From Pseudofabraea citricarpa (taxonomy: Eukaryota; Ascomycota; Leotiomycetes; Helotiales; Dermateaceae), in NCBI GenBank assembly GCA_029641185.1, contig JAPWGK010000020.1, forward strand, positions 186,001 through 250,000: a stretch of DNA of 64,000 nucleotides, read 5' to 3'. The position numbers and the translations under genes were made by a program. The notes beneath the pieces were generated by a model. It was not told the DNA's origin. It did not search any database and saw only the letters and a list, made by a program, of their open reading frames with translations. Positions 46,068 through 55,607 of the stretch are shown here, in pieces; the stretch's first letter is position 1; every line of letters starts with the position of its first letter.

Positions 46068-46122
46068 CTGTACCTTTGACAAGTGGTTGTAGTTGATCAC
46101 CTTGATGAAGGGCTTGACCTGG
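46022..46122. repeat. Direct duplication of an RPL27 segment
   Basis: The block 46022-46067 recurs at 46081-46122 (TAGTTGATCACCTTG, then GGGCTTGACCTGG in both). The copies differ by a 4-bp insertion and at least one substitution. Confidence 0.85.
46069..46122 (-). pseudogene. RPL27 gene fragment (copy 1)
   Basis: Minus-strand reading gives QVKPFIKVINYNHLSK, the same part of L27 as copy 2, directly joined to the end of the 6-phosphogluconate dehydrogenase piece. It stops short after about 50 bp. Confidence 0.75.
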
Positions 46123-46124
46123 CA

Positions 46125-46370
46125 GGCAGTGATAAAGGCAGGGGTAGGTATTCCGAAGAGAGCAGCTTTAGAGACAACGTCTCTCCATCCTAGCTGGGCA
46201 GTGTGAATGGCTTTGTTGAAGAAGTCGCTGAACAGCAAGTTTTCGAGGTCTGGGTTGGAGCGGTAGGCGGCAGTGATATCCTTCAAGAAGACAGATCTGA
46301 TGATACACCCACCGCGCCACATAAGAGCAATGGATGGCTTGTTGAGCTTTCACTTGTACTCCTTGGTAGC
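46125..46370 (-). pseudogene. 6-phosphogluconate dehydrogenase exon fragment
   Basis: After an intron-like 3' end (TGCTAATTCTCTCTCAG) the minus strand codes ATKEYK-stop-KLNKPSIALMWRGG, then CIIRSVFLKDITAAYR, NPDLENLL, DFFNKAIH, GWRDVVSKAA and GIPTPAF. SIALMWRGGCIIRSVFL is a hallmark of 6PGD (decarboxylating, pentose phosphate pathway). Only about 80 residues of the C-terminal domain are present, out of about 490. The codon expected for a conserved Trp is TGA (TGG to TGA). The piece ends abruptly where the L27 copy begins. It cannot make an enzyme. Confidence 0.85.
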
Positions 46371-46406
46371 CTGAGAGAGAATTAGCAATCAGCAGAGAGA
46401 GTCGTG

Positions 46407-46536
46407 CTTGTTCTGGTGGGCTTTGGACATTCGGCGAGTGATCTGGGATGGGTATCGCTCGATACCTGCAACAAGGGCGTGCGGGTATGGGTAACACTAG
46501 GTTGTTTCTAGCATCTTGAGGTTGGATAATCACGAC
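46407..46536 (-). pseudogene. RPL27 gene fragment (middle part)
   Basis: The minus strand codes VVIIQPQDARNN and, after a one-base frame change, PYPHALVAGIERYPSQITRR then MSKAHQNK. Yeast L27 has HALVAGIERYP in this place. It is followed by an intron-like tail ending CAG and then the 6PGD piece, so L27 sequence flanks 6PGD on both sides. Confidence 0.8.
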
Positions 46537-46574
46537 CTATGTTGCTCCGTCAGCATTGCCTCCTGGGTTCCTAT

Positions 46575-46662
46575 TCTTTCAGTGATTATCGACGAACCTG
46601 TGGTAGTAGGCGACGATGGACTTGGAGATAGCCTGAGGGATAGCGTAGACCTGGGAGGGTGA
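46575..46662 (-). pseudogene. RPS16 gene fragment
   Basis: The minus strand codes SQVYAIPQAISKSIVAYY then HRFVDNH and a stop. Small-subunit protein S16 (uS9) has SQVYAIRQAI.K..VAY and YVDE in this region. About 28 residues are present, with substitutions at conserved sites (R to P) and a stop where S is expected. Confidence 0.75.
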
Positions 46663-47000
46663 TTCGGTCTGGGGAGGTCGTGAGAAGGTGGCTACTCCTA
46701 TCATCTATTAGTACTTTGATCGCTAGAAAGGGATGTGTTCCCAGGAGGAGCGAGAAGCAAAGTAGCTTACAGGAAGTGGCACCCAGGAGGCCTGAGGAGA
46801 GATGTTCGAAGCCCTTACGAGGATCCAGTCATGGTTGTCTGGTACTTGGCAGATCCAGGTTCTCTGGGAGAGGGCTTGGGATTCTGAGGTTGAGAAAGGA
46901 TGGAGAGAGAAAAGAAGAAAGGAGAGCAGGCCTGGTTTATATATGTTTTTTGTGCTGTGCTAAGGCAGTAGCGCATGGTCGTTCGTTAGTTAGATGAAGT
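46663..47000 (-). other. Leader-like sequence with TATA box and intron signals upstream of the mosaic
   Basis: On the minus strand, TATATAAA (46936-46943) is followed by a C/T-rich leader, an ATG near 46831 that soon stops, and an intron-like block: GTAAGC near 46768, TACTAAT branch near 46710 and TAG near 46697. It looks like a captured promoter and first exon of another gene. Its source gene was not identified. Confidence 0.45.
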
Positions 47001-47008
47001 AAGTCCAC

Positions 47009-47400
47009 CACCGCTGGGGAAGCGGCACTCTCTGGGAAGAATTAGTTCTTGTATAGCTGGAGTAGTAGCGTACCAGAATCTCACCGAATGCGATGCAGCA
47101 CCGCTGGGGGGTAGGAGCATTGTGGTGTAAATTATACCCTAATCAAGTAGCGTACCAGTCTTTCACCAAGTACTCGAAAATAAGCCCAAAGTTGTCATAG
47201 GAAACAGCAATTGGGAAGGAATCACTTCTTGTATAAGGCAGTGCCACGCCACGCTCTCACAAATATGTTCAATACTCCTGAGAGATGATGAGTGAGAAAA
47301 ATGGTGCAGTTTTCTAGACTCAAAATGAATCATATTTTGTGACAACGTGATTATTCCGTTCAGAATACTCAGGTTAGTAGGGTACTATTCTCTCACCAAG
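47009..47400. repeat. Diverged tandem repeats
   Basis: Three short motifs recur in the same orientation: CACCGCTGGGG (47009-47019, 47099-47109); GTAGCGTACCAG (47065-47076, 47147-47158, variant from 47377) each followed by TCACC; and GGGAAG-AAT...TTCTTGTATA (47034-47055, 47213-47235). Spacing is irregular (about 80 to 230 bp). No terminal repeats or coding motif. Confidence 0.6.
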
Positions 47401-47598
47401 CGGGGGGAGGGACTGAGATACAATACCATTAAAGTTTAAAATGGCATCGCGTTGAACTAGTCGGTCGCTTATCCACATATACTTTTTGACCCATAAGCAC
47501 TTTTAAGCGATAGTTGTGATGTATCACAAGGTACGGTAATCAATGCCTGTTATTTCAAAGCTCAGTCTATGTTAAACAACACTCCACCCACCATTAAT

Positions 47599-50500
47599 CT
47601 ACTCCACTTGCTTCTCCTGGTTTGGCTTCAATGTCGAAATCGAAGTGCTCAACTCTTCATCATCACGGCCCTCCTGCAATGTTGTGCTCTCTGGTTCCTT
47701 CTCAAGTTCGTCTTTTGGTGTAATACTAGTCTCGGTAGCAATCGGCTGCTCAGATGCCTCGTGATCTTTAGGAGAAGTATCTAGAATCTCAACCACGGCT
47801 GTCGCTGGCTCTACCACATCATTTAACTCTTCATCGGCGGTATTAGAAGTTAGGTCCGGCGCAGAGGAGTTCTCTTTTGACTCATGAACGGTTACAGTAT
47901 CCACCTCATAAGATGGAACATGTAAGGACCCCTCGTCCGGATGAATATACCATTGAGTAGCAGGTGTCGAGCAGCCGAAGACCGTTGGCTTTTCCACAGC
48001 CACAGCAGCAGCGGGGGCGGGGCTCTTGGCAGGAGCTCTTCGTGCTGGCCCTCTAGCACGGCCCTTTCGTGCGTCAACCAAAGGAGCTTTCTCTTTCTCC
48101 TCTTCTTTCTGTTCCGGGGGAGCTTCTTCCTTCTTTGGGGCCTGAGGGCCTAGCTGCAGGCGTTTATTTAGATCTGACAAGAAACCACCTTGTAAGGCTG
48201 CAATCTTGCTGCCCATAGGCCGTGCCGGAACAGGGGGCTTAGGCTTAGCTGCCGCTGCTGAACCTGTATCCGAGCCGACAGACTTGGCAGAAGAATTGGA
48301 AGCTACTTGGGTTAACGGTACATTTTCTGATGAATCTCGTGATACTTTTGATGGACGAGCCGGCACTTGAGGTTTTGGCTTTGACGCGAGAGGTACTTGA
48401 GGGGCATCCGGTTGAAATAGTTGTTGCTTTCGTGCTGGACGATCGGGTATGAGTGGTTGTGCTGCATCTCCAGGCTTGGCCTTAGCAGGACGCGCCGGTA
48501 TTTGTGGTTTCAAAGTTGCTGCTATTCCAGTGGTTGCTCGGCCCTCTTCGCTTCCCAATGGTAAGCCTGCCGCGGCTTTCTCCTGATGAAAAGCCACAGC
48601 TCCAGTAGTAGGTCGTTCATCTGGAGGGCTCAGAATGTCCCTCTCCTCACTTTGCGGCCCAGCTACAGTGGTCTGCAGTTGTAAACTGTCAGGCGTGTCT
48701 TCCCAGATATCCCGACTAGGAAATCTTTGCTTCAATCCAGGTCTAGTCTCAGCAGCAAGATGCGATTTGTGCGCCCATGGTTTCTTTTCCTGATGTAAAA
48801 AGCTCTGAGATTTTGATTCTTCCTCGGCCAATTCTTCCTGTCTTCTAGCAAAAGCTTGCTCGGGGGTCTCCCCTTCCCGAACTTGCAAAGACTGTGTACC
48901 AGGCGTATCTTCTTTATCCTCTGGTAACTGGGGAGTAGAGACTGTGGCTGTGTGTTGTAGACTAGCGGGCGTGTCTTCCCAGACATCTTGACTCGGGAAC
49001 TTGCGGTTCTTGAGTTCAGGACGCTTCAATCTGTCTGCGGCAGTTAAAGGCCTGTGTGACTTCTCATCTTCCGGAAACAAAGGTTCATATTCTTCCAGGT
49101 TTTCCAACGGTGTAGAATGGTTATCCCTATCGAATGGAAGTCCATGAATACTTCCCGGGCGACTTGAAGGTCTACTACCAGCAAGACTTGATGCACTTCC
49201 TGTCCTTTGGTGATAGCCAGAATCATCATAGCTACCACTTCTACGCTCGTGGAGAGGAGAAACTGCAGGCTGGAGCTCGTAGCCGAATGGCTCTTTGGCA
49301 ACTTCATCTGAGGCGAGAATAGGAGCACTGTAGCCATGTTCATCGTGATTTTCTTCATCTTCCCCACCCATGCTGGAATAGGGTCTGAGGTCTTCCGTAG
49401 ATTGGAAGCGGCTATTACTTCCATAGACCTTGCTGCCACGACGACCAGGCTCATCAACATGTATAGTGTCTTCGTCTTCAACTTCACTTTCAAAGCCGGC
49501 ATCAGATGAAGCACGAAGACCCTTTGCTAATGAGCCTTCGAAATATTCCTTCCCTTGTCCATCGGCTGGAAAGCTAGCTTTCCTCAGAGGAGAATCAACG
49601 TGGGTCTGAGAGGCATTGGATAGCGCCACATTGTACCCACTGGATGGCTTAGGGGAAGACATGCGTGAAGCATATTCCTCAGTGGCCTGGAATCCGATTT
49701 CCTCGCTGGGGGTACTTATGACTGCTGGTGATGTACCTAGATTGGATTAGATGTATACTGGAGTGTTTAAATTGTATTCCTTACCAAGCCCAGCGCCCCT
49801 ACTAGCAGTGTCCCGAACAATTTTGTTCAAGTCTTCACTACTCATAGCCCATTCTGCTCGGGTGGCATCACCTCCATGATATGCGCCAGTTTCTTTCTTA
49901 AATAATTCAGGGTGCTTCTCGTAGTAGGCCTTCTCAAATCGATCATTAGGCACAACACCATGTCCGTGGAGACCATAACTGCCAGGCGGTCCCTTGAACT
50001 CTTGTCCGCTTATTCTACGTCCGTGATGTCTTGGTTTCGAGCCATCGTTATGAAAGCCAATCCCCTTCTCGAAAGGCTGAGCGAAGGGTGCTGGAGACGG
50101 GGCTTGGACATCACCAGCATGGGGGTACATTGGTACTCGTTGGCCAATTTCGGGGATGCCATGATCGCTACCCTGACTTGAGGGGGGACGATCCGGGCCA
50201 TTTGATGTTTGACTTGCAAAACTGGCTCTATTCTTTAATTGCCGGCTTCCAGGGTCTCTGTCGTCACCAGTTGATTTTCCAATGCCAAAAGAGGCAGCTT
50301 GTTCGGAGTCGGTACGAGTAACAGTAGACACGCGTTGCTTGGCACTCGATACTGGTAGGGAAGGCTTTGGGGCATAGAGCTTGAGGTCGTTTGCAATATT
50401 TCTCGTCTGAGTAGGTGACGTACCCATTTCTGGGGTTCCGAAGACCTCGCCGTACTCACTGCCTTCTTGTCCAATTGAAGGTAGCGAGACACTCGCAGGA

Positions 50501-50754
50501 CGAGCTGGAGGTTCTGTGGCTATAGTAGCATGACCTCCACTGCTGTTGACGGAAGCTTGGCTCCCATGGCGTGCGTGGGAGGGTGGCTCGTTGAGAGGAG
50601 AACGGGCAAAGCTCTCGCGCGAGGGTGATTGGGAGCGGTCAATTCGGCGGGTTGGACGAGGAGGAATCTTTGGAATCTCGCTGCCCAGAGTTGCCTGATC
50701 TTGGGCTTGAGATCGTGTAGGACGAGGAGGGATTTGGGGCATAGCTGTCGACAT
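47599..50754 (-). CDS. AIM21: Aim21-like actin-regulating scaffold
   Basis: Two exons (50754-49785, 49736-47599; 48-nt intron) give about 1035 residues. Yeast Aim21 works at cortical actin patches with Tda2 and capping protein. The start MSTAMPQIPPRPTR, with a second IPKIPPRPTRR, is the proline-rich SH3-binding signature of the family. Several further PxxP/RP sites lie in the second half (KPQIPARPAK, LIPDRPARK, KPQVPARPSK, KPPVPARP). A conserved segment WAMSSEDLNKIVRDTASRG lies near residue 305. Two copies of a KFPSQDVWEDTPASLQ / RFPSRDIWEDTPDSLQ motif occur near 560 and 650. The rest is disordered and acidic, with the last 150 residues Glu/Thr/Ser-rich. There is no catalytic domain. The splice gives GLGTSPAVISTPSEEIG. 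Confidence 0.87.
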
Positions 50755-51087
50755 TCTGACGGGGTTGTTTGGAAGAGTTTGGAGCGTAGGAGGATGGTGA
50801 GTGAGGTGCTTTATCTGCGGGTATGGATTAGCATAGCCAATGAAACCAGCTGCAACGAGTCAAGTTAGGCTCGGTCCAGAGTGCCGGCAGAATAGAAGTA
50901 TCGTCGTCCCGAATGCAGTTGTTCTTGGAGTGTAAACAAGCTGTGTGCTCTCTAGAAGGGGCAGAGAGCTGCATGCAAAGTCTGGATGGCATCACCAAAC
51001 AGACATCATGCAACAGGTCGGTTTGGGGTTGCGGCACTGCAGGTAGAGTCGATGTGATGTGTGGCTGGGGTAAGGGACTTCCCCGGA

Positions 51088-51129
51088 GTGATGTGATGTG
51101 ATGTGATGTGACAGACAGAGAGAGAGAGA
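51088..51129. repeat. (GTGAT)n and (GA)n microsatellites
   Basis: About five GTGAT units are followed by a short GA run. Confidence 0.85.
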
Positions 51130-51738
51130 TTTACTTACAGTTGAATAGGATGTTGAAATGGCGATGGTGGGTTCTTAAAGTTCGACCATTGAAGCTGTGT
51201 AGCAAGTATTGTGCAGTGTGCAGTGTGTAATCGAGCAGAAGAAGTATCGTGAAGGAGGACAGGGAGTATCTATGTCGTAGGTACGGCCAGGCCAGGTGCC
51301 CGGCTAACGCCTTTGGTTGCTTGGAACAGAACAGGACAAGACAGGACAGGGCTTCTCTTCGTCTCTTCGCAAAGCATCATCGCAGCCACGATTATTGGAT
51401 ACTTGTCTCGAGTCTTGAATGCACTGGGGTCCATGATTGGCCGTGTTTGCAGTGATCTTGATCGTCTTGCAGGGAAGATGCAAAAGGACCTGTTGGCCCC
51501 TCCTGCCCCACCACCAGGGCAATGCTGTTGAGCTTCACATCGAGACTCAAGAGTCGTCAAATGCTGCCACCAGAATAATCCCGCATAGCAACTGACTTTT
51601 CGACTTTTCGGCTTTTCGACCTTTCGAGTCTGCGGAAACTGTCCCGAGCAATCTCTGTCTGGCCTGCAGGAAAAGAGGCTTCGGTTGCACCCGGGCTCGT
51701 TCAGCATCGTGACATTCTGAAAATTTCTTCCTTTTCAC

Positions 51739-51760
51739 ACTTCACTTCACTTCACTTCAC
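51739..51760. repeat. (ACTTC)n microsatellite
   Basis: Four to five tandem pentamers ACTTC, ending at CACGTG. Confidence 0.8.
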
Positions 51761-53133
51761 GTGGTTCCTGAAATGGCGTTGACGTGCAGTAGTCAACACT
51801 TACTTCCCCGCATGACCATGGCCTAGAATCACCGCCAATCAGTAATTCACATAGCGTGATTCCTCAACTGTACTTGCTTCTGGCCTTGAGATGCGAGTGA
51901 AGGTGGGAGCTGCTGACGTAGATGGGGAAGACAGTTGACATCAGCGGAGATCTACCACGGAGAATGGTGGAGCTCGACAATCCAAACCTGCTTTCCCATA
52001 AATGCGATCATTAAGCGCGAACGCCTTTTAGAATGGAAAATTGTTAATTATTCTGTTGATGAGACTTCTTGTAACTTGTTCCAGCATTAGAACCAAGCTC
52101 CACCTAGCCACCCGGAGGTGTATTGTTGGCCGCTTCATAATTATTACAGCTTCCGGTCTCATAAGAATTATATGCTTTTGAGTAACTATATACTTTCTTT
52201 ATACAATAAAAAGCTACATGGTTTTAAGAGAACGAGAAGTAGCTAGCTAGGTTGGTGTTGAACAGCTCTGATCTAGCCAGCCAATCCGTTCTTCCACCAC
52301 GTATATATCTAGGTAGGTAGATAATACTTGGTCATGGGTCGTGGAGGAATTGATCCGCCCTGCCATATCACCCCAATCGTCAATAGGTGCGATTTTCGAG
52401 CCAATTGGCTTCTGAGCTTTCTTAGGACACCAATATCCTGGAGTGAAGCACAAGTGACTGTTCGACACTTGCAATTGGCAGCTACTCTTAATCCAACACA
52501 AGTGAACGCCAGCTCTCGATAAACGACTCATTGAAGGCAGACAGCAAACATACCCTCTCAGTCTTCAGGTGATTTACCTTACACAAAAGACCCAATCAGA
52601 TAATATGTCTATGTCAGTCACACGGCTTCCATGGTCGCTCGTTGCGGTCGAGTGCTGAAGTAGCTATTTTGGACCAGGCACCTGAAGCTGAGACAAACGG
52701 CCTCGGTTTCACTACATGCTACTCAGCCATACACAAAAATACCCGTTCCAAAGAATATCATAAGTGTATTGATCGTCTCGATTCAAAACCCTACTACGAT
52801 GAACCACGAACCCATCCATATACACTTTCAGGCGCGCAACTCAACAAAAAAAGAACACTCAGATGTGAACAAGTAGGTTGGTGCATGTAAAGTGATTCCA
52901 TACACCTCCGAGACCAGACCTTTACGGCTTTCCCATATCAAAAACCCGTAAAATGGCCAGATCAACCAGCCACTCAACGCCGAAACCCGTATGCATACTC
53001 CCCTAAGATTTTTTCGTCTGAATTCCCCAAAGCCCGTTCACAAGTACAGTCTTCCCTCCAAGCTTTCCATTCCAGCTGCATTTCCATTGCTCTTCTGCTG
53101 GCAGCAGTCTTATTCTCTCTCCAGTGTCTAAAT

Positions 53134-53848
53134 TTAGATGATCATCTGAGCGACACCTTGGCCTCCGAGAGTCTTGCTTCCAACAAAACCCTGTCCCTTG
53201 ACACCAGCTAGAAGGTAGAAGACCGCGACAAGGGAAAGGACGACAGCGGCGGCAATCAAGCTTGAAGCTCCGATGATCAGACTGAGCCACTGAATAACAG
53301 CCATGGCAGCATAGATTGCGGCGCGCATGTAGTTGGTGGTGAATCGACGCATGAACTCATCGAACTTGGGAGAGGTGGGACAGATGCGGAGAAGGAGGGG
53401 GATTTCGATGAAGATGATGATAAACGAGCTTGCACTGTATATGATTAGACCTGCGTCTGGCTAATGGAATCTGGCCAATACTTACAGGCAAAGAGCGCTG
53501 AAGAGGATGAGAAGACTGACATGGAAGAGATTAGCAATCCCCAGCGCGAAGCATAGGAATATGCAGATCACTCCAGTCCTATAGATCCCAGTATTAGCGA
53601 CTGCAGTCATGACACTTCAAACAATTGCTGTAATCTGCTGGAGGAGCTCGCAGCCACAAGTAGCTTCTCAACATGGTGAAGTGGTTGAGTCCATAGAGGG
53701 TGAGGGTGAAGCAGTAAGCAGCGACTGTATGGCTTACCATTGTGCATAGATACCTGTTCAAGCAATTAGTCCAACTGATCAATCATTCCTGATACTCGGA
53801 TCTGTCCTTACTGAAATTTCTAGTCGCGAACTCCTCTGCGATCGTCAT
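53134..53848 (-). CDS. TVP18: Golgi membrane protein Tvp18
   Basis: Four exons (53848-53812, 53753-53738, 53578-53486, 53434-53134) give 148 residues, the usual Tvp18 size. Tvp18 is a small four-helix protein of late Golgi vesicles. The spliced start reads MTIAEEFATRNFSIYAQW, followed by TGVICIFLCFALGIANLFH, SSFIIIFIEIPLLLRICPTS and KFDEFMRRFTTNYMRAAIYA, and the end GFVGSKTLGGQGVAQMI; all are family hallmarks. Four hydrophobic segments are visible. The second exon is just 16 nt and codes (S)IYAQ(W). The second intron is 159 nt. Confidence 0.94.
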
Positions 53849-54465
53849 GTTGGCCTTTTAGAGATGAGCTTAAGGTACAGGTGTTTGTAAGTCGTCTGAT
53901 GTTGAGCAACGCAGATCCTCCGCCGGTGATCCTCGCAGGTGGGCAGGCTTTGTCGAAGTCGAGTCCTGAGAGCGATGTGTTCTTGAATTTCTAGAATAAA
54001 TCCACGTTGAACTTAGACGATGGGGAAGCTGCTTTGTACACGGATTTGTCGTTTCAACTTGAGGGTTCGTATCAAAGCTCCAAGTGAAGCCGCGCATTCC
54101 CGGCTTCGTTTCGGCTGCTAGGCCGGAAAGAGCCTCACAACAGCTAGGCAACGGTAAAATTATCGACTGCACTCATTCAACCTCTTGGAAGCCTGGAAGT
54201 AGTTTTGTGGCTTAGACTCATCACATTGCACACCAGACCGTATGAGTTCGTTGCCACGTCAAAGTGCACGTAATCAACAGCGCATATGTGTCAGTTTCTG
54301 GGCTCGTTGGTTCACCAATCTGGGTGGTGCAACTATGTTTATTTGCTGTCATATCTTCCTTACAAGACGTCCCTTAGGCCGTCCAATTGTTGCAGAACAT
54401 CAACCCTATCTAATTCCGCAACTCGCGTTTACCCAATCCATATGCACATCCTGTCTAGGCTTAAC
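53849..54465. other. Intergenic, TVP18 promoter and NTF2 3' flank
   Basis: 617 bp between two minus-strand genes. No gene seen; it should hold the TVP18 promoter and the NTF2 3' UTR. Confidence 0.55.
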
Positions 54466-55255
54466 CTAACCGAAGACCAGCTTGAAGATATCATTGAAGA
54501 TATAGTAGCTTCCGGCACCATCTGGGAGAAGTTGGAAGGCCTGGCTGTAGTTCATTGGTCTTTGTTCCTCGTCCACCTATTGAGAAAAATACGTTAGTCA
54601 CTTGAAATGCGATTGACATCACCAAGGCTGTGCCATACCAAAAGCGCTCCCGTTACCAAGATCAGGATACCTCCGGCCTCGCTGGAAGGTTGAGCATCGA
54701 GAGTCGAAACAACGTGCTTGACCTTCTCGAAAGGAAGTTCCTATGACGAGACTTAGCATTGTGAGTCCATAGTTGAAGGAGGGGGTAGCGCCTTACAGAA
54801 AGCTTGCCAACAATGCCAGCAGCACCAGCGACGGAAGCAGACTCAAAGGTCAACATGGAGTTGTCGCGCTGAGAAAATTTCAGTATTGCGAAATTCAGGA
54901 TCGGGGTCTGCCTTACATAGAGAGGAGCCAGCTGCTTTCTGTCCGAGTCGAATTGTTCATAGTAGAACTTGGTGAATTGTTCTGGTGGGGTAAAAACGTT
55001 TAGCCATGACTCTCTACTGTTGTAAATCCATCTCCCAGACCATCCAAATCGCACGATAGCTGTATGCAGGTCTCCAGTCCTAGTGGATGGTTCTCGCAGA
55101 TGATGGAGGGGCAGTGTTACTCACGCGCAATATCTTGGAAGTCTGAAAGTGCTGTTAGCAGATGTCCACATGCCTAGGAATGCGCCTCGAAGGTATGCAG
55201 GTGTAGTAAAAGAATACTACGAGTAGCGCACATGAAATATTTACTTACTGGCCAT
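54466..55255 (-). CDS. NTF2: Nuclear transport factor 2
   Basis: Six exons (55255-55249, 55142-55125, 54981-54917, 54868-54797, 54740-54639, 54576-54466) give 124 residues, the exact family size. NTF2 imports RanGDP into the nucleus through the pores. The spliced product begins MANFQDIAQQFTKFYYEQFD, then RDNSMLTFES, GKLSELPFEKVKH, STLDAQPSSEAGG, LVTGALLVDEEQRPMNYSQ and ends YIFNDIFKLVFG. The Ran-binding loop and hydrophobic pocket sequences are therefore complete. The first coding exon is 7 nt and the second 18 nt. Nearly 70% of the gene span is coding plus tiny exons separated by 48-143 nt introns, so gene finders can easily miss its start. Confidence 0.95.
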
Positions 55256-55446
55256 CTTGAGTTCAGATAGATTTGTACGAATTATGCTTGTGTACTTGGC
55301 TGATAATTTTGTTTTGATGTCGGAGGCAGATAGGATGCGGGCACGCTGGCGGGGTACTGTGAGCCTTTGTGGTTAGCGCCTTGGCGCATGCTAGAAATTT
55401 CATTTAAGAGCTTTCCTCCTCCATCGACCTTCCTTCTTTCTTTCCA

Positions 55447-55607
55447 ATGGCACCATTTCACACAACACCTTCGACGAAGACATGGGATACCCAATTAACA
55501 CTACGCAGCTTTCATCAAACCTCTATCAAGGTACAAGCTTCTGGTATGTTGATTCTCCTCTTAATTCTGCCTCAGACGACAAGTTGTCTCTGCCCTCCAC
55601 AACCTGA
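55447..55607 (+). CDS. Possible short gene or gene remnant
   Basis: An ATG 191 bp from the NTF2 start, on the opposite strand, opens MAPFHTTPSTKTWDTQ, then LRSFHQTSIKV. A donor-like GTATGT and an acceptor CTGCCTCAG follow, but splicing leads to a stop within about 12 codons. It could be the surviving first exon of a gene whose rest was lost. I do not recognise it. Confidence 0.2.

Larger units (their letters stand above)
50755..53133. other. 2.4-kb gene-less region
   Basis: Upstream of AIM21 (to about 51250) it is likely promoter and leader. The part 51590-51630 has repeated CTTTTCGAC units. From about 52000 it is AT-rich with no open frame of note. The frame at 52642-52890 has no recognisable motif. 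The last part should be the TVP18 3' UTR. Confidence 0.5.

Noticed and set aside
46125..46322. A real small gene with 6-phosphogluconate dehydrogenase similarity
   Set aside because: The open frame is short, lacks substrate and NADP-binding domains, is preceded by an in-frame stop at a conserved Trp codon and runs into L27 sequence; a fragment is the better reading.
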